Origin: Salvia splendens
Lineage: Eukaryota > Streptophyta > Magnoliopsida > Lamiales > Lamiaceae
Assembly (NCBI RefSeq): GCF_004379255.2
Contig: NC_056037.1
Span: 10,240,902 to 10,304,901 of the forward strand
Length of the DNA: 64,000 bases
Direction: 5' to 3'
The position numbers and the translations under genes are program-made. Below the pieces are notes generated by a model, which saw nothing but the letters and a program-made list of their open reading frames with translations, had not been told where the DNA came from and did not search any database. This document shows positions 1 through 12,198 of the stretch, piece after piece; within the stretch, counting starts at the first letter, position 1; each line of letters starts with the position of its first letter.

Positions 1-3000
1 CAATAGAGACAGCTGCATTCCAGATGTAGACAGAAGGTCCACAGTCAAAGGAACCTAATGAAACAAATGGAAACCCCATTGCTATTAGCACTTTCAACTT
101 ACGGAGGAATTCATGCATAAAAGGTAGAAATGTAGTTAGAAACAATGATGCAATTAAATACTTAAACCTGATTGATAGTACACCTCATGTAGCGTGGACT
201 GCAATTTCCAGTGTCTTTAACTATATAGTCACTTGTTGCGGGCTTCACAAAGAAGTGACAAGTGAGTAAAAAGAGGACAAATAAAGTCTCTACACATTTG
301 AAGTGATAAAAGATAATCTTACTAGGGTAACAGTTCGGACAGGGAATACCAACTTTGGGTAAATATATAAGACTTAAACTAAACCAAAGAAAGAAAATTA
401 TTACCGGGGGAGGGTTTGCCTGATTGCCCTGGCGGGTCTCATGAACAATTGCAGAAGCACTTGGAGCAAGACGGGGAATCTGGTTGGGATCAATTTTAGC
501 TTGGCCTGAATGACTCATAGCCATAGATTGATTTGGAAGAGATAGTCCTGGTGGCATTCCAAACATCCGTGGAGGCTGCTGCATAGACCCGGGAGGAGGT
601 GGTGCAACCTAGACATTGGCACTAGATTTAGTGTGTAAAATGAAGTAGATTATCAAGCAGTCATATGATGTTATTGAGCTACAGCACTAATAAAAGCAAA
701 AAGGACCATAGTCGAAGCGAGAATGGGTCCACATTCATATTAAACATCCTCCTTAATAATTGCTCAGATATGAAATCATCTATGCCATAATAGTGAACTC
801 TACAGTTGAGGCAAGGCTGTTCAAGTTAAATTGTAATATTTGTTCGAGTCCAAAAACGTTACATTCTTCTAACCATCAAACCTGGCATATATATATGAAA
901 ACTTAGAGGGAGCCTGAACCAAGAGTAATCCTTTCTTGTTTCTTCAAACAAGCTTCTGAGTAATAAATGGCCCCAAATTTAATGCAAAGACATAGATAGC
1001 AAGTGACTTTGCAGTTTATACAACACCCATATTCCATTAAGTAGTAAAGTTCAAACCACCTTAACTGCAAGATATAAGGTTCGGTATTCCTTGGTTGCAA
1101 CCACAAGCCTTAAAGTAAAACTAGATTATGGTACTTTAATCTGTACATTACATGCTTCAAAAGAAAGCAAAATTATATTGCATCAAGTCCTAGTTCCGTG
1201 ATATATGTTCTACATAATACTGCTTCAGTTAAACAAAAGTAATTTTTACTATGTGATTCACTTCTCAAGTTCCTTATGCATACTGTTACTATGGTAGTTG
1301 TAATACTAGGTAGTTTACTTTAGCTTGCTTCTGAGTTCTCTCACATTTTTATAAGTCCCTTTCACTTTTAAAATTTTAACATTTCATATTGAATTCATCA
1401 TAAAGATCAATGCATTCCTGCACAACTCTTATAAGATTGTATGCCTAGAAATTATCAATAACAGTAATAGAAGTTAGGCAGAATTTGAATAATCATTTAC
1501 TATTAAAATGCACAAGAAAAGTTATGTCTCGGATACAAAAAGAGTAAACTCTTGCAAATAATTATCACTCACTCTGTCCCAAGTAAGATGACCCTTTAAT
1601 TGGACGACACAAGATTTTATGCAGTGTTGTTTTGTGTGTTAAGTGGAGAGAAAATAAAGTACAGATAATAGTATTTCTATTTTGAGAAATGAGTCATCTT
1701 TGTTGGGCCAGACAACAAAAGGAAATTGAGTCATCTTCGTTGGGATTGAAGGAGTAAATGATAATGATGCAACATTTCAATGGCACGAATGAAAACAATA
1801 ATTGGACGCAAAGCATACTGAAAATTTATATTACTAGAGGCCCAGTAGAAAATATCCCGACTACAGATTGAATTTAATCTATTTCCGAGCAGGAAGAACA
1901 GATAACAAACTCTAAACCCTTATGTGACAGTGAAACAACATAGGCCTCTCAAAGGCATTTAGAATCTAAACAGGTTTTTTATCAACTCCAGCACTAAATG
2001 TACACTATTTTGAACTGAAAATTTTCTCAATATGAATAATAACATATGAATTATGATCAACTCATCAGTTAAAGTATGATCATGGCTTTTTAAGCAATAT
2101 GCACAACCCTCATTCATAGTTTGGTGAACCAGTGGATGAATCTTGGATGCAAGAAAGTACACACTCAACAAAGTTCTGAGAAAGACAAAAACTAAAATTC
2201 TTCATGATTTCAAAGTTCCTAGAAAGACAAAAACTAAATCGTTATGGTTTCAATTTCAAAGTTCAAACTATGGTCATCAAACCTTCTGATTTATATCTCA
2301 CACTAAAATATAAAGGACATGGATCATAGCTCCAGAGTTAAGATGCTGATTTTGATATTTCAACCTACAAATGAAGCTGTCAAAGCTGATTACTTTTGCT
2401 ACACAATATCCCTAGTTCCCTACTATTGGAAACTACTCGAGCTGCTTCAGTAATACATATATAGCGTAAATAGTTTACTTCATTCCATAAAATTTGGATG
2501 AGACTTCTGCGTAGAAATTTTCCAGCTCTTTTTCCCTCTCTTTTGTTAGTAGAAGAAACTAGCACAGCTCATTACCGAACATTGTCAATTTTATTCTATC
2601 TCATTGCATGTAATGCATTTACATCATATATATGGCATTGCTGGGTTTCACTTATATCAAAAGCTCAAAAGCATCATTAGCCAGATTCAAGTGGGTCGAA
2701 CCGTGTATATCGCCTTGCTTTATAGGTTATTTCATAATGTATTTTAGCAGAATAATTAATTATAATCAATAGTGCACAAAAAATCAATACATGATAGGAT
2801 AATGGTCAAGATGATAAAATTAACCTGCTGTGGCTGTGCAGGCCATGTCTGCATCCCATAAGGAGAATTTATAGATTGATGCATGCCTGTATTTGGTGCT
2901 GAAAATGGGGATGAACCCAGAGGGGGCACCATATTCTGTGGTGGGCCAGAAAATGGCGGTGCAAGTTGCCCAGAGGCAGATGATACAGCAGTAGGTGGAC

Positions 3001-3658
3001 CACCAAAACTAGAGTGCATTTGCATTGGCTGAGAAGAAGGCCTAGATGATAACATTGCTGGTGTTTGTGGAGGTCCAGCTAACGGCCTTGGCATACTACC
3101 TATAGCAGGAGGAAACGGTGGCCCACTTTGTGTCATCCCCGGTGCAAATGTAGGCGGTCCATTACTAACTGGACCAGAACCACTTGCATGGGAAGGAGTG
3201 GAGGGAGCTGATGTCAGAGGGGAAGACGGATATGATCCAGGACGAGGCCCCAGTGCAGAAGGCGAGGGAGCAACAGGTCCACCAATGGATGATGGCATTG
3301 CCCCAGGTGGTGGTGGTCTTGATGCAAAGTGAGGCGGCTGAGACCCAGGTGGTGGACCAGCGGGTCTAGAAGAAACCATATTTGGAGGCAGAGTAGTTTG
3401 AGCAGAAGCATTGGGCGGTACCGGGCCCCTCGGAAATACACCAGGGGGAGGCGGGCCTGGTCTGCTACCAGAAAAAGCTGGAGCCCGTTGGCCGAATGGT
3501 GTGGCATTCGGAGGAGGTCTAGGGGCACTAGCACCAGCATTGTTCGGTTGTTGCTGATTATGCTGATTAATTTGTAGGTTTTGCATATTATTAGAAAGGG
3601 AATTCGGGTTATAATTCGGGGGGAAGTTCCCTGGCCTAGGTCCCCCAGGAGCTGCCAT
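1..3658 (-). CDS. SEC24: SEC24-like COPII coat protein, N-terminal part (gene runs off the left edge)
   Basis: Cargo-binding subunit of the COPII coat at ER exit sites. Coding exons read on the minus strand: 3658-2825, 608-405, 242-168 and 54 to beyond 1. All junctions are GT-AG and phase 0. Exon 1 encodes a long Pro/Gly/Ser/Gln-rich disordered region starting MAAPGG; exon 2 carries KIDPNQIPR; exon 3 joins to give PPPPATSDY and DTGNCSPRYMRCTINQ; exon 4 continues into VDLLSTSGMQL. This order and these motifs match the plant SEC24C/CEF branch just before the zinc-finger domain. The ATG at 3658 is chosen because the only upstream in-frame start is a GTG. A 5'-UTR intron lies about 3673-3813. The zinc finger, trunk and gelsolin domains lie outside the window. 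Intron 1 is 2.2 kb and holds MITE debris. High confidence for family, moderate for exact paralogue. Confidence 0.93.
1566..1757. mobile_element. Stowaway-like MITE in SEC24 intron 1
   Basis: Ends resemble the Tc1/mariner Stowaway consensus (ACTCTGTCCCAAGTAAGATGA at the left, imperfect TTGGGATTGAAGGAGTA at the right). The arms are complementary with mismatches, and the centre has the usual GAGAGAAAATAAAG text. Old and eroded. Confidence 0.55.
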
Positions 3659-4130
3659 CACTTCACCTAATCAGAAATCTCTCAACAATCTAGTCCAATT
3701 CAAACCTACAAATCGCAAATCCACAGGCAGATGAATCAAGAAACAATCTTTACAACCAAATTACACATATAGATAAATTCAAAAATTAAACAATGAATTA
3801 GGTAAAAACCTACCTTGGAGGCCGAAATTCCGGTCCGTTACAGAAAGAACCGACCGCTTTCCGACCAGATTCCGATCTGACAACGCAAAAAACAGAAATT
3901 GAGCCAAAACGAAAAAAATGCAAATCAAAGTATAACAGATTGGAGCCTGGAGGTACCTTAATTTTGCGCGTAAAATTGCATTACAGCTATGGCAGAAAGT
4001 GATTTCGCGGATCGACAGGTAATAGTTACGGATCGAAATCGAGATTGATAGATACAGAAAAGAAACGCAAAAGTGATAAATTTGTCTGGGATCAAAGCAA
4101 AATTCACGTATTAAGGTCATAAAAAATTAT
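3659..4130 (-). promoter_or_regulatory. 5' UTR and proximal promoter of the SEC24-like gene
   Basis: A non-coding first exon ends at about 3814 with an AG|GTAGG donor on the minus strand, and the matching acceptor is just upstream of the ATG at 3658. The leader continues to roughly 4100. No clear TATA box was found. Boundaries are inferred from splice signals only. Confidence 0.5.
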
Positions 4131-4276
4131 TGAAATTGGCTGCTTTTAATTATTTTTTCTTTTATCAACCTTTTTTTTCCATTTCTCATCCTACTAATCC
4201 AACTGATGATGGTTCGCACGTGACACATTCAAGGCAGGCACGTGACTTCGAACAATACCCTTATTTATAATGCTTA

Positions 4277-6103
4277 GAGCATCCACACTGGCTTTCGCCC
4301 AGCAATAGCTCAGCCACAAACTCCTCCTGTCATATCATCAGTACCAAAAATCCTCTTGTCACATCATCAGGACAAGCAAATAGCCCAACAATAGCCTAGT
4401 CATATCACTCCTAATTATATAAAACAAATAATTAACAATCACACAAAATACGGAATTAAATTTACAACAAAGATACGCGAAAATTCAATAATATTATTTA
4501 AATTTAAAAAAAATTACATTAAAAAAATACATTAATTTAAAAAAAGTACATTAAAAAAAACACATTAATTTAAAAAAAACTTCTTCGTCGCTCCCGTCGC
4601 CACCGTTGTCGCCGCCTCCGTCGCCGCCGGTACCCCCTGTGCCCCCCGGTCTTCAAATCGTCACGCATGCTCACGAACAATATGTGAAGAAAGCTCTTCT
4701 CCTCGGGGTCCTCTACCGTCTTCCAATCGGCTAAGATCTTGACCATCTGAGCACGCGTTTGTTGACGCGCGAAGAATTTGAGATCCTCTGTCGACTGGCC
4801 AAAGGGGGATGCCGACTGGACCTCCTGGGACCCCCCTGCGCCCCCCTTCGCCTCCCGTTACGCCCGCCTTTGACCAACCGGGTGAGTTCGGCGAGCGAAC
4901 GATGAAGGGGACGGGAGCTCCTGAGCACCCTCGGGGAGGTCGTGGGAACCACCGTTGCTGTCGCTGTAATCACCGGTATAGTTCAGTCGTTGCTTCTTCG
5001 GCCAGCCAGCGTCGACACCTGCCCGGAACTTCTCGGAGTCGTTCAGCACCTCATAGCAGTTCCAATAGGTGAACTCCTTATACAACTGGGCTGGGGGAAG
5101 GCTTTCTTTTCTATCCTCCTGCAGTCATCCTCCGTTTGGCCACTGCTCTGCATGCGGAGGGCGTTGGCGTACAAGCCCGAAAATCAGGAGACCCCAGCCC
5201 TGATTCGGTCCCACGCCTTCCGGCACTCCTCCTCGTTGCGCGGCCTCCCCTCCGGGCAAAATGCCTTGTAGGCTGCTGCTATTTTGGCCCAGATGTTGAC
5301 GATCCTCTGATTGTTCGAAGTGAAGGGATCATCGCAAACACTCACTCACGCCTTGGACAGCGCGACGTTCTCCGCATCCGTCCACCTCCTCCGTACCGAG
5401 CAGTCGTCCTCAACCGGCTGCGACGACTCGCCGACCCTCTTGCCCTTCACCTTTGGGGTGCCCCGACCCCGCCCTACTCCCCCGTTTGAACGGGAGTTTC
5501 CGGAACACAGAGAAGATCAAACCCAACTCCTCTAAGGAGAAAGTCTCATATTGCGTGAACTGCGCCTCCGTTGAGGTCGATGTGTGCGAAGAAGCAGTCG
5601 AAAAATCAAAACTGGGGCGATAGACGTCCCCCCCCGGCGTCCCCGGCGTCCCCTGCGTCGCCGGTACCCTTCCCGGCATCATCTACATACCGGGTGCCCA
5701 CCCCGGCATTGCCGGTAACCCCCCGGCATCATCTATTTGGAATATTATAATTTGGTGAACCAGTGGATGAATCTCCCCCCGGCTGCCATCCCGGGCATCA
5801 TCTGCTGCCACGGGTACATGTTGTAGTACCCGGGCATCGGACCCCATACACCTCCCACGGGTACCGAGGGAGTTTGAGACCCGCTTGTCATTGGAGTACC
5901 TTCGTTGTTGTTCTTCATTTCACGTCGTTGATCTTGTACAGAAATTAAGATAGAGAGAGTACTCGTTAAAACAAGTGGTGCGAATGAAAATGACGTGCAA
6001 AGCGCGTATATATAGTGTTTCGAAAATAAAAAGAAAAAAAGAAAATTTCGCTCGCCGGTCGCTCGCTGGTCTGGAGCCTGCAATGGCGGCGAGCGGACCG
6101 GCG
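4277..6103 (-). mobile_element. PIF/Harbinger element A (ORF1 type), left part; interrupted by an LTR retrotransposon
   Basis: The left end is GAGCATCCAC at 4277 after TTA. The element continues after the retrotransposon at 15186-15324 and ends GTGGATGGTC followed by TAA. Without the insertion it is about 1.97 kb. It is oriented minus: the GC-rich 5' end is on the right, then a TATA-like region (about 6005), leader, degenerate ORF1, and an AT-rich 3' tail on the left. No DDE transposase sequence is present. The flanking trinucleotides (TTA and TAA) do not match as a direct repeat, so one end may be eroded. Confidence 0.75.
4590..5917 (-). pseudogene. Degenerate Harbinger ORF1 (Myb/SANT-like DNA-binding protein)
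   Basis: Starts near 5917 (MKNNNEGTP) and breaks into several frames. A Pro/Gly/Met-rich N-terminus contains repeated MMPG units, and QYETFSLEELG follows near 5530. Near 5085-4940 lie YKEFTYWNCYEVL, DSEKFRAGVDAGWPKKQ and NYTGDYSDS, which typify the ORF1 proteins of plant PIF/Harbinger elements (often misannotated as GST T3-like). Near 4745 lie KILADWKTVEDPEEKSF and RDDLK. The SANT helix region between about 5085 and 5400 is scrambled by frameshifts. Clearly a dead copy. Confidence 0.75.
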
Positions 6104-9068
6104 TGTAACGACCCACTAAATCGATATTATTATAAACTATATTATTAGCTTGATTATCTATATAAGTGACTTTTAGGCGATTAAATCCGAGCTACGATAG
6201 ATTGTTGTTGTTGTTTGTTTGACGATAGGGAAGTGAATAAATAAATAAAACCCCAAAATTTAAAATTTTAATGTCCGATACATCCAACAAAAGTCCAACG
6301 AAAATTTAATACATCCTTCGTTCTAAAGAAAATCGGGTACTTCAACGCGGACAGCCACGAACTTGAACCGATTATGCCTACACCAAATTAAAAGAATAAG
6401 TGAACAAATATTTAAATAATTAATTTAATAAACAAATAAAATTAAAAAAAAAGAGGGCCGATCCTATGTATCAATAGCATTAAATGCTGCATTTAATTTG
6501 GAGATAGGAATGTAGGCAACTTGCTAAACCAACTTGATGCCCACGTCTCATGCAGCTTTTTTTTATACATATGTATAGATATAACAATCACTACACCCCT
6601 ATCACAATCAAGCTTTCCAAAGAATTTACATAGGATAGAGGAAGGAGAGTTGCAGACAATTTAGGATCAAGTCCCCCACATCCAACAACACTTTATTCTA
6701 CATCAAAAAGGTAAAAACCAAGCCTTTCTTTTCTTTCATCTATGTACAAGCATGCATATACAATTTCAAAGTTAGAATCTGCCCAAATTTGGAATTTACA
6801 ACACCTAGTCTAATAGTATATTTCATCTTCAAGTCTTCCAAATTACAAGAAAATGACACCTTTGATCAAGAATTTCCCCAATCACCTCAATGAGCATAAC
6901 AGAAGATAGCAAATAGAATGATACCATAGCCCAAGACTGATTCCAGTGAAATAATACCACGATTGAGCCTATTCACACCACATGCTTGATCAATTTAAGA
7001 ACCATCAAATAAGAACAAGTAAAGAGAAAGTGGGGAAGGAGACTTAGCTTAAGAGGAAAAGCAGCTCGGCGAGGAAGGAGACGGTGGAGCAGCAGCCGGA
7101 GAGGCGGCGAGTTGCTGGAGCTGGCACTGAGCGACGCAGCAGGCGGCAGCCCTGCTCGTCGAACAGCCGAGGACTCCTCAGAACTCGACGAAGGGAGAGA
7201 AAACGATGGAGGAGAGAGTACCCGCTGACGGGACTCCAAAATTTCCGTCGAGGTAGGCGCGATTTCGCCAGAGAAAGAGGCGCAGCTCCTTATATTCTAA
7301 ATTAGGGATTTCAATTGGAAATTTGGAAATTCAAGGATTTGTTTTAGAGTTAAGTGATGTAAAGAGAAGAGGTTTTAGGGGAAGAAGGAGATGGCGATTC
7401 GACGAAGAGGTCGCGAGGACGAGAATGAAGCAAGCGCCGCCGCTCCTTCTCCGAATTGTGGTTCCCCCAATTTTTGATTTGTTGGAAGTGAAAGAGAGAG
7501 AGAATTAGGTGAGAGATAGAGCAATTATACGTGTGGTGGAAGGTGGGAGTATAAGTGGGCCTCTTTTGTTTTTTTTAAGAATTGGGCCTTTGTTTGTTTA
7601 AAAAAAAAAGAAATCGGGCCTTATGAAGCAAATAGGATGATTTATTTGATTTGGGCCATTCTTTTTAGTTGGGCATTACTAAATAAATTGGAGAAATAAG
7701 ATGGGCTAAGATAACAATTATCTTGGGTCAAATTAATTAATCCTTGGACCGATAATTTAATTGTTGAGAATTATTTAATTAATCCCGGAATATTTCGGAG
7801 GATGAATAATTTTATCCTAAGTCCGAAATAAATATATTTTCGAGGGGAAATGGTTGCGATAATTTAATTGTGCACTTTTATAATTTTTGGGATTTTAATT
7901 CGATATCGTGGAGGGAAATACGAGGAGCCAACGGAGGAATTATGGGCGTAAGCGGCCGACCGGAGTCTCAAGCGACGCCTTGGGCGGCCGCCAAATAATC
8001 GAAAATACGCGAAAATCGAGAAACGAGATAAAAGACTTTAATGAGAGTGCATGCATTCAAATTTAAGTAGTTTTGTCCTTGAGTCTAATTTGTGTATTAT
8101 TATATTGTGATTTTTTTTTTAAAAAGGGTGCTTTCGCAAGTAAAGTCGGAACGAAAGATTCAAGTTAAGGAATCTAAGCAATCAAGGTGAGCTTTCTTAT
8201 ACTAAAAATACAAATCATATGTTATGAAACACGAACACATGTCCTGCCATAAATATTTTTGTATGATGCCTATCTGTTTGGCTAAGGCCAAGTGAATTAT
8301 GAATGATGATATAAGTCGAATTCGGGTCCCAGTGAGGGTGGTGTCCCCGCTCGGACTAGTGTACACAAGCTACCTCTGACCGTGAACGGCAGAGCAGGTG
8401 ACCGTGGAAGGTGGCCACCTTCCCGGCACAAGAATACCTCTGACATGATGGGCAGAGAAGGTGACCGTGCGAGAACACCATCTCGACGGCACAATGTGAT
8501 CAGATATGGCTAAGTACAGGAAAAAGGGACTGCAGCCCAATGTGAATATTTTTAGTAAGCTCGGGTCTTTTTCAATAACACCCCTAAGTGTTACTGTGAT
8601 GATGGCTTGACAATATTTTCAAATGTATATGTGTAATTTTCGGCAATGTGTTCACTGAGTACTTTTTGTACTCAGCCCTGCATATATTTCTAAATGTGCA
8701 GGTTGAGCAGCGAAGTGGTGGAGGAAGTGCTATTGAGACAAGACATTTAATTCAGTCAGAATTCGACTCTCGGAGGTTCATGTCTTCATACATGAAACCG
8801 CGTTCATTTGCTTCCGTTGTGCATCTTAAAAGGCTCAAGTCTATCTTGTTCAAAACTCTGATATTTTGAAATTTTTACAAACAATTACTCGAGTTTTCAT
8901 GATCGAGTATTTTTTTCTTCTTCTTCTTCTATGTATCAGTACTTGGTTAGTAATGTCTCGCAACCAATATCTAATTTTATTTTCCCCTTATCTCTCTCCC
9001 CGCTTCTTTAATCCTCCCCTAGTCGCGATCAACTGTGTTTTCTATCCTTAGAAAATGTGGTCGTGACA
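6104..9068 (+). repeat. 5' LTR (2965 bp)
   Basis: Near-identical by eye to 12199-15185, with scattered substitutions and small indels (for example GACGGTGG versus GACGGCGG, and extra bases near 14345-14366 in the right copy). It contains a GC-rich island (about 7040-7290), a 62-bp tandem duplication (8371-8495) and a perfect 8-bp stem hairpin (8655-8675). The length is far above the usual few hundred bp to 1.5 kb. Confidence 0.93.
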
Positions 9069-9071
9069 GAG

Positions 9072-9083
9072 TGGTATCAGAGC
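9072..9083 (+). promoter_or_regulatory. Primer binding site
   Basis: TGGTATCAGAGC, the standard plant LTR-retrotransposon match to the 3' end of initiator tRNA-Met, four bases inside the 5' LTR. Confidence 0.9.
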
Positions 9084-11600
9084 ATTCTTTCTCGCTCTGA
9101 ACCCGAGAATCTTCTTTGAAAATCTTTGGTCTAGCCTTGTTCCACTAGACTGTCAAATCGATGAAAATGCTCTTAGCACTCCCACCAATCGCGCTCAATG
9201 AGGAAAAAAGGTAACTTGTTCTTTTTTTCAAAAGAAAATCAAGATGCTTAAAAGTTTGAAATGAAGAAATAACTCATGCAGTTAATTTGAGTGAATAGAT
9301 GAAAATATCAAGTTTAAATAAAGAGTTCATGTTTCTTGATTTGGTAGCATGCTTAAAGAAAGAGTTAGTATGTCTTTTCTTGGCTAATGACTGTGAAAAT
9401 ATGAATAAAAGAAGTAACTTTCCTGAATGGAAAAAGGCACTGAAATATGAAAGTATAAAGTATATGAGTCTGGTACCAATTGTTGAAAAGATGTCTCTTT
9501 TTGAGTTTGTGAAATGATACTTTTTTTTAGTAGTCATTGAATCATGTTGCTAGTATGGGGAAATCAAAATTTCCAAAAAAAAACATAGAATACTTAGTTA
9601 TGTGTTCCTTCTAGAACACAATATGAACTCGAACTTAGAAGTACAATATGAACATTTCTCGCTTTTCTGAGCGACGAAAAGAAAAGGACGGGATAAGAAA
9701 GAAACTTCATCACGAGAAAAACAATCCAACATAGAACAAAACGATGTTTCTAGAAAGATGGTAGGGGTTAGATGCCATTCTCTACGTCCCAATGACATGA
9801 ATAATCTGGGTTAACCATTGTCTTTCTTGACAATCCAATCACTCCAAAGGAACATACCTTTGATCCAACTAAGCGATGAACACGTACATAGCAAGAGAAT
9901 ATGATTACAATGTAAAGAAATAACCTAGCTCTACAATATAAGTAAACAGAAACGACGTGTTACGAGGATGAGCGTTATGACGAACCGAGAGTACCAGAGA
10001 GTCGTAATCGCCACATATGGTCATCTGACGTGATCGTAAAGTGAAAATAGCTTGTGACCATAGTTTCTCATAACTCAGTTACCATTCTCTATAAAGAATT
10101 AAACAAGGGAGTATCACCATTGTAGTTAATCAAGAAGATTCATCAGCAATGCTTACTTGGATTCCCATGAATTCCATTTCCTCGCATCTCCCTGATCAAA
10201 ATACTTTTTGTTGAATTAAGGTATTAAATGACTTCTTTTGCAAGGCAATGTGTCATTATTTTCCTCCTTCTATGTCAAGGTTGTGAATCACTTTCAGTTT
10301 TGAGCTTGCTCCCTCATGTTTTCTGATAATCTTCAGTGACTGAGGTCCTTCTTTACTCGTTCTGTATAAAAGCAATACTTTAACTCTCTGAATTCTTGCC
10401 ACCAAACTCCTATACTAGGAGTTGCTTTATTTATAGCCTTCAGAATGAACATGTTTCCCCTAAACTATTGTCTCTTCAATGATAATATATTCTTCAAAGA
10501 TTGTTAGTAGACTTTTTGTGATTTCAAATGTGCTTGTTGACAAGCTCTTTAATTTATAAAAAAAATCCCCTCTTCTTAATCCCACTATAATTATTCCATC
10601 ATGTTTTGAGCTCTTGGCAACTCCAAGTCTAAAGTAATTTGCTCTCTTCCCGAACTAGTTTGCTCCGATTGTCTTCTCTATTAGTTAATTTCCGTGATTT
10701 GGTTATAAACTTTGTGAATTCGTTAACGTGACATAGTATCACGATGTTGTTGACCCAAAGGGGTAGTTCCTTGTTATTCTTCTTTCTCAAATCCACTTGA
10801 GCCCAATCATTTTCAGTCTTACTATATTGGAGCAGCCGTCTGGTGAGACCTTAAACCTTTTAATTTGACCCTTTGTGTTTTCAGACATACTTATTGACAA
10901 GCTCTTTGTTTTACATGAGTAATCTCATCTTCTGAATTCAAATATGACTGTTGTCTCTTGATTTGAGCTTTTCTGCAAGCACCATGTTAAAGCTGGCACA
11001 TTGGTTCTCCCTTGGCTAGTTTCCTTTTGTTGCCCTCTTTATTAGTTAATTTCCCTGAATTTCCTATAAACTCTAAAAATTTCGTTGATATGATCTTCTA
11101 TCACAGTATTGTCGAGCAAATTTCAATTGTTTGTTTTTTTTCCTATTCTTTTCAAATCCATTTGCAACCAACCATCTCAGGTCTTCCTGTTATCATCTGG
11201 GGATACTTGAAACTTTTCTACTTCATTGTTCATTTTGATTATATTATTGGCAACCTATTGTTGACATCTACATTCTCTTCCTCATACCCTCATTTTCGAA
11301 ATTTATTCCATCTGACAAGCTCTTCCCACAATAAAATTTCCAAGTTCTATGGGTATAGCTCAAGCCCTTTGAAGTTGCATCTTTTCTTTTCCGGGAGTGA
11401 GTATAATGAGCCCAATTGAGCCTAGTCTTTGCACTTCATGAAAACCTTTGTTGCAAGCTACTGGTGAAAGTTTGTGGTGAACCAAACACTCACGTAATTG
11501 AAATAATTATAATCGTTTTATTTTAATGGCTACCTTCGTGCCTACACAAAGCAAGAACGATTCGAATATTTCTCTTGGAATCCCAACTTAAATTCCTATC
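9084..11600. other. Non-coding interior of the retrotransposon
   Basis: No gag, protease, RT or RNase H sequence is recognisable in any frame. The stretch contains a diverged tandem duplication with a period of about 358 bp (near 10520-10860 and 10878-11220), and possibly a third partial copy near 11309. Short ORFs here have no coding signature. Confidence 0.6.
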
Positions 11601-11621
11601 AAAGTTAAAATGGTTAGATCA

Positions 11622-12151
11622 ACTCTATATTTCCTCGCAAGAGACCCTTATGGGAGGCAAGACATAGACCACTGCAGAAAACGCCAAAAAAAAAACCTAC
11701 GCGACGAACGTCGAACCGAATTGAAATTTATCATTCGAGAGAAGGTCTGTTTGAAAGTAACCCCTTCCAAGGGAATAACCAGATTTGGACTCAAGTGTAA
11801 GCTAAAACCACAATTTATTGGACCCTATGAAATTCTGGAGGAAGTGGGCCTAGTAGCATATCGCTTGGCATTATCACCCAACTTTGGGAACGCACACAAC
11901 GTATTCCACGTCTCCCAACTTCGAAGGTACGTGTTCGACCGAAAACATGTGATTTGCCACGAAGAAATCAATCTAAAGCCTGACCTGAGTTACGAAGAAA
12001 AGCCGGTAGAAATACTAGATCGAAAGGTGCAGCAGTTTCGGAACAAGTCGATTACTACAGTGAAGGTTTTGTGGAAAAACCATGGATAGGAAAAAGCAAC
12101 TTGGGAGCTAGAAGAGAAAATAAAGGAGAAACATCCCGAGCCTTTTGTCTA
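11622..12151 (+). pseudogene. Remnant of gypsy integrase C-terminus and chromodomain
   Basis: One frame encodes the tail of a Ty3/gypsy polyprotein: KVCLKVTPSKGITRFG, PQFIGPYEILEEVG, AYRLALSP, VFHVSQLRRYV, then YEEKPVEILDRK and VKVLWKNHG. An in-frame TAG at 12087-12089 separates this from the end of the chromodomain (EKATWELEEKIKEKHPEPF), which stops at TAA about 12151. The rest of pol is missing. Family assignment is firm; clade assignment (Tekay-like) is from the chromodomain layout. This cannot be a functional polyprotein. Confidence 0.85.
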
Positions 12152-12182
12152 AGTATTTCCTAAATTTCGGGACGAAATTTCT

Positions 12183-12193
12183 TTTAAGGGGGA
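12183..12193 (+). promoter_or_regulatory. Polypurine tract
   Basis: TTTAAGGGGGA just before TGGTA and the 3' LTR start TGTAACG; the expected plus-strand primer of an LTR retrotransposon. Confidence 0.8.
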
Positions 12194-12198
12194 TGGTA

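Noticed and set aside
3184..3577. Overlapping ORFs on both strands inside SEC24 exon 1
   Set aside because: Shadows of a low-complexity Pro/Gly-rich coding exon.
9274..9798. Short ORFs in the retrotransposon interior
   Set aside because: No gag/pol motif; AT-driven random ORFs.
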